Below, one piece after another: positions 56,300 to 64,000 of a stretch of DNA of 64,000 bases. The DNA comes from Marsupella aquatica (taxonomy: Eukaryota > Marchantiophyta), in contig OZ316896.1 in NCBI GenBank assembly GCA_973895155.1, forward strand, positions 5,084,001-5,148,000. Reading direction: 5' to 3'. Within the stretch, counting starts at the first letter, position 1, and every line of letters starts with the position of its first letter. The position numbers and the translations under genes are program-made. The notes under the pieces were generated by a model, which ran no database searches, had not been told where the DNA came from, and was given only the letters and a program-made list of their open reading frames with translations.

Positions 56300-58500
56300 T
56301 ACTCATAAACTACTGACTACTCAAAGTTAATGATAATGGCTATGGTGTGAGTGACCCAGAACCTTCACTTAGTTCCACTCTCAACTCCTCTCCTATAGAG
56401 TGGAATTGGAATTCTTTTGTGTGGAAGACAAACAATGCAGGGAGACACTTTGTGGAGGCATGGATGAATTTGAACTTACCACCTAGCAATATTATTCTCA
56501 TGTTTTAATTTTTAGTTTTAAACAATGTTTACACTGAAAAGTCAGGGTTTACACCAGGATGCTTATAATATTCTTAAAAAAATACATGACTAAATGAGTT
56601 TGAGGCTTCACAAGGACCCCCAAAATATTGTGTTAGTCCAGCCCAGACTTTTAATAATTATTTAAGGCAGTCAGATTTGCTGTTGGCCTGCTATCCCTGA
56701 TTATACTGACAAACATACCCTCGTCTGACCTCATCTCTGGGGATTAAATCATGGCTCTGACATCCCTTCTTCTATCCTTCCAAAAGTATATCACATCGCC
56801 AAAGAATAAAAAGAGCCAAACCAGGAGACAGTATCGCAACAAAGGAGAAAACAACGGTGAAAGTGGTGAAGACCAAGTAGCCTTAGAGTAAGGGCAAAGG
56901 ACTAACTTACAAAAATGGGCCAAACAAAGTGGAGTACAGGCAAAAGAGTTCCATACCAAACTCAAAAGAAAGTCAAATGCAACCCCAAAACCTAGAAGGA
57001 AAAATAGGAGGAAAAAGAAGTCAGAGAGACCCCTACAACGAACTAAAGCCCTTGTGAGTAGCAAACTGAAAAGCCTGGTACAAAAGGGAAGCTCTCTAGA
57101 GCTCAAAGTGATACAAACACTGGTACCAAGGCACCGACACTTCCAGAAGCTATATTGGTCAGGGTGTACATCCTGTTGCTATATATCACACTCTGCCAAA
57201 AAGATCATGTTCCAGAAAGATTTGACTATATGTACCATACCTACAGTACTATAGCTGCTGACTGATTGGATTGGATTAGATTGTATTGGGCCTTCGAGAA
57301 ATGTGATGGTTGAAAAGACGTTGTCCATGAATCTCATGAACCAAGACTGACTTACTTTTGCATTCCTTGGTGCGAGAAATTGGCTTTTTATTTTGGCGTT
57401 TGTCCTCTTTGGACCTCTTTTCCTCTTGTAGTTTTTTGATTCCTTTTTGTATAAATTATGGTTCTTTCTGAAAGAAAATTACAATCATTGGCTTTTGTTT
57501 TGTTTCGTTTTTCCTTTTTCTTTGTAGAAGGCAACGGTGCGCAAAATGCATTACAACACAGCCGCTGTGTAAACCAGCTAAGGCAGAGAAAACACAATCC
57601 AAGCAGCCTAAGGCAAGGACTACCACAGGGATGACCACGTTGGGGCATGCCCTGTGTCAAAACTTGATAATTTTACCTCTAAATTATAGCTCAATGCCGT
57701 AAATAATCTATCTAAATTTCAATTTTTACTTTGAGAACAATGTATACACGGCATATCAGCGTTTTACATGAAAAAATGCTAACTAAGAATGTTCCAAGGA
57801 CATGCATTGTAATGGCTTTTCAAAGTTTCAAAAGCAACTACTAGAAAAATTATCCCCAGGAACTGAAATTTTCAAGAAGGGCAGCTTTTTAAATAACTAT
57901 TCCTACACTGCTGAATCATGCTGCAGTTCCACCCGCAACCCAGAGGAACCCCAGGAGGTTCTAGTCAGATTTTTTGTCCATGAAAGGTTGCATTTAAATT
58001 CATTGAACAATCTATATAACCCATTCTTTGAAGGCCTTGACTACTTTTACACAGAATGGCCTTGAGGGAGTTGTAGCCAATAGCCCCCAAAGAGACCATG
58101 GATTATAGACCTTTTGACCCTCTTATTGCTGGGAAACTTTCATCCGAGTCTCATAACCCTAGAGCTAGGCTGAGCAGGGGATCCTCAAAATCTTGTAACC
58201 CCAAACCAGGATGGCGAAGGGGTTTAGGCTGATAAGTGTGAACAAAACTTACTACCAAGAAAAAACTACACTAAGGGTTTACAAGTAGCTCAAAGCTAGC
58301 CTTGCAGGCAGAGCATCTTGCTTGATGTTGTCACGCTCAGCTCTTATGGTCATGAAAGTTGAGAAGAATAAAGTTTTCTTTTTGCACCGTCCATAGACTC
58401 CAACAGTGAGTAATCTCAAAGGAAACAATTGGACAACTTAGTCCAAAGAGTCATTATTTTGCAATTCCTGGTGACCAAACACTTTTGTGGCAGCCACCAG
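56300..58500. other. AT-rich region without recognised genes
   Basis: The 120-residue minus-strand frame at 57106-56744 is Phe/Leu-rich because the plus strand is purine-rich; it is not considered a gene. Other frames are short and lack motifs. Confidence 0.35.
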
Positions 58501-58510
58501 CGTTTTTCCT

Positions 58511-58868
58511 AGTGGCAAATTTTAGCCAAATTCCACCCCTCAACTGATTCCTTCACCAATTTTAGCTAAAGTTTGCCACCAGGCCACAGGGTCCATTCAG
58601 TGGTCCATCATCCACAATGACATGGCTATCTTAAATCTAGAGAAATCCAACTGTCAGAAACAAATCACCAAAACTTACATATTAATGTCATTGAGTATTC
58701 TTAGCATTCCCCACTCTAGAAAAATTAAAAATATTTTAAAAATCACCCTGGCCGTGAGCATCCCAAACCTGACCAGGTCCGCCGCGAGGGCCTCCCGGGG
58801 CCGGGCCAGCTTTGACACCCCCTAGTACAGTATAGTAGATGTTTGGGGTTGGGGTTGGGGTTGAGGGG
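58511..58868. repeat. Inverted repeat and G-quadruplex-type run
   Basis: 58511-58531 (AGTGGCAAATTTTAGCCAAAT) is nearly the reverse complement of 58558-58578, making a hairpin with a loop of about 26 bases. At 58840-58868 three GGGG tracts separated by TT are followed by a GGGGGG run, matching the quadruplex pattern. Confidence 0.65.
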
Positions 58869-58899
58869 GGAGGTTTTTTGCTGGTCCCCACATCAAATT

Positions 58900-61800
58900 T
58901 ACAGGAGGAACAGGGTCAGTTTTGTTATGAAGGTTTTCCCCAATGAAGGTTTTCCATTCCCAGCTCTCCTGTCAATTGCATCGTGGGTAGAAAAATCAGG
59001 TAGGCTTTTAATTGCATGATACGTCGTCCTCCTGTAGTAGTCCTGTTCTGCTGGGGCCACAGTCATATCCCACGCGACACTTCCTTCTAGTCTGGTTGGA
59101 TTGTTGGAAGCTTTTTCTGATTGAAAAGTACCTTTCCATTCGGATCTGACAAGTGTGACGCCAACCAGTAAAGTTCAGATTTAAGCCTTTGGAGAACAGT
59201 GAGATCACGGCCCTTCCGACCAAACGAATTCTGGATCTGATTCAATGAGGATCACGGTTAGTACAACTAACTACTTGCTTCCGTGACGATTCATCCATTA
59301 TACCAATCAACCACGATCCTCTGTGCTTGCCTAGTTTTGTAGAAATCCACATTATCAGCATGATTTCAGTTTGATTCTGATTTGTGAGCAACTAATCTGG
59401 TGACTTCACTGCAGTACTGTAGTTGCTAAGAATTAGGGTTCGAAGAAATGAGATGAATTGAAGGTTCGTGACCTATCTGCTATGTTCCACAGTAGACCTT
59501 CTGACGCTTGGGTAAAAGATACTGTACTTGGGCGGTGTGAACTGTTATCCGACCAGTAGAGGGAGGTGGTGATGAAGAAGGTCAACGTGGTTCGCGCAAA
59601 TTGGGCTGGTGGCACTATTGTCTAGCCCATATCATGGGGTACCTACTTAATGTGAATAAGTTGTCAAACAGTCTCAAGGATCGATATATTGTTATGGTGT
59701 ATTGAAGATTAAGAAAAGTCAATTTTGTGTTACCTGGATTGGACCTGAGTGAGTGGATCTGTGCAAGCTCACAAATGTCAGTTGCAGGGGAGCCTTACGC
59801 TACAGGTCTTTTCCGTCTGCTACAATCATGACGGCGTCTCAGCTCGATCAGCAGCCGTCATTATTTTGCCTGCAGCTGCTAGTGAATCAAACTGCAAAGC
59901 AGCAACACCCGAGCTGTTTTGTCCTGGCAATGCATGCCTAAGATTCTACATTGGTGTGAGCGTACTGCAGATCAATTCGTTGTGTTCAAGTGTTATAGAG
60001 ACAATCCTGTAGATTTGCACTTCAATTTTGCACGAAGACAAATCTGCTGAAGTCTGTCTGTGATACGATGCATGTGCCTCTGAAATATATGTCTTTGTTG
60101 CGTAGTGAAAGATTGTGTTACTGAACATCGACCCAAGATCTTACAAATTTCCACGAATTTTGAGGGCGCCTGACAGTCCATCACAAGTTATCGATGAACC
60201 TGAGTATCGATTGTCAGATGTATTCATAAACTAAGGATTTCTCGCCTATTTTTTACGGGTGAGTTTAAATCTTTTGGGTAGGTCAGGAAGCTATGTTGCC
60301 AGGATGGTGACGCAAGCCAATCGACATGCATGTTGCAAACCTGCCGCGTCAAAGTTTAAAAACTGAGTATTGAAGATTAAGAAAACAAGACCATTCGACA
60401 GACTGTCCACCCAATTTAAACTTCTGCCACAAGTTTTTGAAACACTTGCAGGAATCGTTGAAGGATTTGCGATGGATCCGTTGCATGCTGTGAAATCTCC
60501 GAACAATACCCGAGGCATGGAAACTTGTGAAAGTAGGACAATATCCGACTCTTTGCAAGTTTGCTGTTTCGCATTCTGCGAGGGAATTGAGTCAGTGTTT
60601 GTTCCAGAGCAGTTCATGTGCCTTTTCAAAACCCTTCTCGGGTGCAGCTTTATTCTGACTTTAACGAATTCCGTGAAGGGGTAATTACGGTACCCTTGGG
60701 TGGCCCCACCGAACTTACTCCAAACTGACAGTAATGGGGTCTACCAACCTCAGCTCTCTGCACACTAAAGTGGGGCGGGTAAAAGTCTTCTGGACAGGCA
60801 CCCTTCAAAACAGTAGATAAAAGCGTATCTTCACATTGATGTGCTGCAAGATGGAGACAGTCACCAGACAACGCTTTGCAACAGCTATTTGATTTACAAA
60901 GTTGTTTGCTGGTGTAACGGCTACCAGAACGGGACTAGAGTCCTGCTGCAAGAACGTGAATACCAGAGTTGATGAGAAGCAGAAACACGATGCGAAACGA
61001 AGCATTTCGCCGACTACAGGCGTGTTAACTGGGTCCACTAGCTTTAGCATCTTCTCCCCAGGCTTTTATCACTTTTCACGACTGCGTCTATGGCGCACAC
61101 CAAGTTCCCGCTCTTCTAACAATTGATAATTTCACTTCGAAATTGTTGAGATAAAAAGTTGGCCTGGAAATTGATGTTCAAAGACTCCCTCACATTATCC
61201 TCCTCTAGTATGTCTTGCATTGAAAGACATTTTTGCAACACATAATAAAGAGTTATCCTCCTCTACAGCACTAGAAAAGGTCGCGTCAGCTCAACTAAAC
61301 ATGTCGAGTAGACTGAGACTTAAGTGACTTCGATTTTAGTTCTCGATGATATTATAATGTCTCAACAAAACTCACCGTGGGCGAGGCCAAAATTTCGCAG
61401 AACCGGAAATTGCGGGGGAATTTATACCGGAACCTACTCAACAAACCCAAAACGCGAGTCAAGAACGGCAATTCAAGTCGCTTCGTGAATTCAACGAACC
61501 AAGGTCACGTTTATTGTGTCACTGAGAGATTGAATTGGTAAAGTTGGTTTACCAGAATCATCTTCATTAAAGCTGTCTCTAAAAATTTACTTGACTGTAC
61601 AGTACCGGCTCTATGCCGAGAGATTACAACTACCTTCATGCTCCAATTCGTCACTTATCCACCCATTGAGACAATTGGGTGTTAAATTTAGATTCACAAG
61701 CCATTCCACCTGCCCCTCTACCTAACCTACCCACCAAAACTCGGAGATTGACAAAATGGCTGTGGACACGAGAGACCAACACCTGACTCCTGCAAAATGC

Positions 61801-61968
61801 TCCTACCGTAGACGGGAAGAAAAATCATCGCTCTAGTACTTGCTGAAAGACTTTCTGGGATTACTGTACGTGATGTCCTCCTTGTGTCATATGGGCACAC
61901 CAGGAATTCTCGTCGCAATGACGGGTAATTACATGACCAACAAACGATTTAGCGTTTCCCAAGTCGGC
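58900..61968. other. Intergenic region between AT-rich block and MAKR-like gene
   Basis: Base composition returns to that of the left part of the window. Open frames at 59749-60012 (+) and 60370-60684 (+) have no recognisable motifs and overlap antisense frames. No gene is proposed. Part of the right end should be the 3' untranslated region of the MAKR-like gene. Confidence 0.35.
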
Positions 61969-63372
61969 TCATCGGGTGGCGATCGGGGCGGTGGCCATGG
62001 ACGTCGGCAGCTTGCTCTTGAAAGTGAGGAAAGATCGGAAATTGGAAAGGCGCCCTTTACCAGCTTTGGTAGCTCCCCTTAAAACAGGCCCCATGCACGC
62101 AGGAACGTTGAGAACGGGGGTCACTCGGATGTTGGAGTAGCCGGATCTGTCAGGGCTCCGTCGAATTTCCCTGGACCTGAGAGCTCTACACTGATCTTGG
62201 AGTGAAGCCGAACTCCTCCCCCCTGAAGCAACTCTGTCAAGACCTCTTACGATGACCCTGCCCGATGGACTCCTCCCAAAATTGGCACCCCGAACGGGGG
62301 TTTTGATTGGGCTAACTCTTCCAGCATTGGTGGTGCTACTACTGCTGTTGCTGCTGTTCGGTCTTGCTCTGGCTCGGGTGGGGTTGAAGGTAAACACATC
62401 AGAGCTTTGAGCGCTGGAGCTCTTTCCACGAAAATCTGGCCTACTCGGCTCGGAGCTGGTGGACTGAGGGGTATACACACCGGGAGCCTTGTTTCTATAA
62501 TCTACAGCAGCGGCGGAGGCGCTTGTGCTGCTCCTGGATGGAAGGCGCATGGAAGAGGAAGCGGAATCCCACGAGTTTTTTCCCTTCGAGGCGGATGGCA
62601 CTGTTGAAGCCGTGGTAGTGGAAGCATGTGAAGTCCGGGAGGTAGATGGAGCTACGTGAGAAGTACTACCGGAGGTCCCCTTGAGATCCTGCTCAGGACC
62701 ACTCCCTGTACCGAAGATTTGCTTGAAAAACTTCTTCTTGCCATGAAATGTTTTGGGAGGAAGGAGGCTCTCATCCGGAATCCGTTGCCTTCCTGAGTCC
62801 GACTTCACTCGGCGAAGGGCTCCAAAAAGTTCTCTCCACTTCGGACCCTTAGGGGTCCTCAACGAGGAGGGACCCAGCACGCAGCCCAATGAAGACGGTC
62901 CATCGACGCCCTCCGAATTCAGCTCCCTAGACATGGTCCCCGCAGAACAACTCAGAGGTCCATCCGGAAGAGAAGAGGATGTCTCAAACTCCACACTATC
63001 GTCTGTACCAGTGGAGTGGCGGGGGAGGTAACCCGGGAGAAGTTTGCCTTTGTGGAAGAGCTCGTCGGCAGGAACAATAAAACCCGGGGTGTCATTTCCT
63101 GCCACATTCAAAGATGACATGGAGAACTCGAATTCTGAGGGGTAACCGTCGGAGCTTTCTCCTTCCTCCTCCATCTGCTTCTTCTTCTCTGGAGACAATC
63201 TAGCGGAACGTGATTTGCCAGTCGAATCCGGCGAAAATTCGATGTATTCGTTTGAAAATGAAACGCTCGGACTCAACCATCCAAAAATAACCTGACTAGG
63301 GCATTTCTCGCTGTGATACTCGCCGTAGTCATTGTGAAGGTCCAAAGTCTCCATAATGCTCCTGTGCGACAT
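61969..63372 (-). CDS. MAKR/BKI1-like membrane-associated kinase regulator
   Basis: Single exon, 467 residues. Motifs match the plant MAKR/BKI1 group in order: NEYIEF (41-46, the Tyr-containing YIE element), SEFEFSMSSL (79-88), PADELFHKGKLLPGYLPR (101-118), and basic/amphipathic KWRELFGALRRVKSD (178-192) and GKKKFFKQIFG (211-221). The remainder is Ser-rich and probably disordered, with a C-terminal conserved-looking NIRVTPVLNVPACMGP and a basic KSK tail. Seed-plant relatives sit at the plasma membrane through basic clusters and restrain receptor kinases, being released on Tyr phosphorylation; whether that holds here is inference. The canonical C-terminal receptor-binding peptide of BKI1 was not recognised. 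The ATG at 63372 is the first in frame; Met7 is an alternative. Confidence 0.7.
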   Translation of the reverse strand: MSHRSIMETLDLHNDYGEYHSEKCPSQVIFGWLSPSVSFSNEYIEFSPDSTGKSRSARLSPEKKKQMEEEGESSDGYPSEFEFSMSSLNVAGNDTPGFIVPADELFHKGKLLPGYLPRHSTGTDDSVEFETSSSLPDGPLSCSAGTMSRELNSEGVDGPSSLGCVLGPSSLRTPKGPKWRELFGALRRVKSDSGRQRIPDESLLPPKTFHGKKKFFKQIFGTGSGPEQDLKGTSGSTSHVAPSTSRTSHASTTTASTVPSASKGKNSWDSASSSMRLPSRSSTSASAAAVDYRNKAPGVYTPQSTSSEPSRPDFRGKSSSAQSSDVFTFNPTRARARPNSSNSSSSTTNAGRVSPIKTPVRGANFGRSPSGRVIVRGLDRVASGGRSSASLQDQCRALRSREIRRSPDRSGYSNIRVTPVLNVPACMGPVLRGATKAGKGRLSNFRSFLTFKSKLPTSMATAPIATR

Positions 63373-64000
63373 CTTTGCAGCACTGCTAGGCTAGCTGAGC
63401 AGCTCGTACAATCTCGACCAAACGTAATGAATGCGAAAGAGTTCCCACAATCTTCTTACGGCCGACCTTCCGAATTAGCTACTGTTCACACTTTCCCAAG
63501 ACGATGGAAACAAAAACCTGGTCCTCGTCCCAATTCCCTTAAAGCTGTGTGTCCTAAGCAAGGTACAGTCTTCCAGACACTAGGAGAACCCCACGGCGAA
63601 AGAAATGATCAGAGTTGTCGACATTCAAACCTCCGGCCTCCACATACCTGCTAACCGTCCAGCGCCATCAAATTCTCGGTTTGAGGGGTAAACTCTGCGT
63701 CTTCTGATGCTTCAGTACCACAGCTCTCACAGGCGAATTGCTCAAAGGCTACCACAGGTCAAACAAAATCTTTTCTTAAACACGACCGACCTGATACGAA
63801 TCCATAGACGGGACCGAGCGAGATGATGAAGTACTTGTGAGCAATACACCTGAATTCTTCGTCTACCTACACTGCTCACAAAATGCGACAGTTTCACTGC
63901 TCAAGCAACCTTCTTCCTCCTCGGAAAACTCAGCTCAGCTCAGCTCATGTCGACGATAAATGCAGTGCAGATGTGTCAAGTAAATTAAGACCTGAGCAGA
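63373..64000 (-). promoter_or_regulatory. Upstream region of the MAKR-like gene
   Basis: Non-coding on inspection. Contains a short CAGCT-type repeat (about 63935-63950). A precise promoter was not identified. Confidence 0.3.

Noticed and set aside
56744-57106. Phe/Leu-rich 120-residue minus-strand frame resembling a membrane protein
   Set aside because: Antisense of purine-rich AT-rich sequence; composition alone gives hydrophobic residues and no family signature is seen.
58837-58868. Telomere-like GGGGTT run
   Set aside because: Only three units and not the plant TTTAGGG repeat; treated as a quadruplex-type run.
60370-60684. 104-residue frame with several Cys
   Set aside because: Overlaps a similar-length antisense frame, lacks motifs and splice partners.

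Overview
The window reads as nuclear DNA of a land plant. The recognisable genes are plant types with GT-AG introns: a DNase I-like (EEP fold) protein, two ankyrin-PGG membrane proteins, a GPI-anchored protein like Arabidopsis At5g19250, a MAKR/BKI1-like regulator and glycine/histidine-rich MGC proteins. Introns of 0.1-2 kb, low gene density and moderate GC suggest a bryophyte (liverwort or moss) more than a crop. The species is inferred, not shown. No rRNA gene, intact tRNA gene or CRISPR array was seen.

Layout. 1-6.4 kb: a four-exon EEP gene (+) and its flanks. 6.4-12.5 kb: short dispersed repeats and two members of a small family of MGC-start Gly/His-rich proteins (8154 and 11542, +). 12.6-19.9 kb and 29.2-35.96 kb: a segmental duplication, each copy carrying one intact two-exon ankyrin-PGG gene (-), a fossil of a second PGG tail and the same short repeats. 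Between the copies lies a Copia retrotransposon (22.36-27.11 kb) that is decayed, 3'-truncated and carries an exact 904-bp tandem duplication. It sits inside a second dispersed block that recurs at about 28.3-29.2 and 42.7-43.5 kb. 35.97-40.8 kb: a 1455-bp long-TIR (Mutator-like) element with a 10-bp target duplication, a decayed LINE ORF1 and a minus-strand Copia LTR with its primer-binding site. 40.86-44.3 kb: two more MGC-family loci (-), one broken. 46.7-49.3 kb: a GPI-anchored protein gene (-) whose signal peptide is on its own exon. 49.4-58.9 kb: AT-rich, repeat-rich DNA with two inverted-repeat elements, a tRNA-like/SINE trace and another Copia-type LTR. 61.97-63.37 kb: a MAKR-like gene (-).

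The genes do not form a pathway. Several products are predicted at the plasma membrane or wall: MGC proteins by acylation, PGG proteins by transmembrane helices, the At5g19250-like protein by a GPI anchor and the MAKR-like protein peripherally. The most unusual signals are a roughly 50-bp leader element in front of every MGC gene whose copy number differs by locus (1, 2, 3 and a partial copy), a 35-bp tandem duplication that doubles the splice donor of one ankyrin paralogue, and insertion histories readable from empty sites within the same window.
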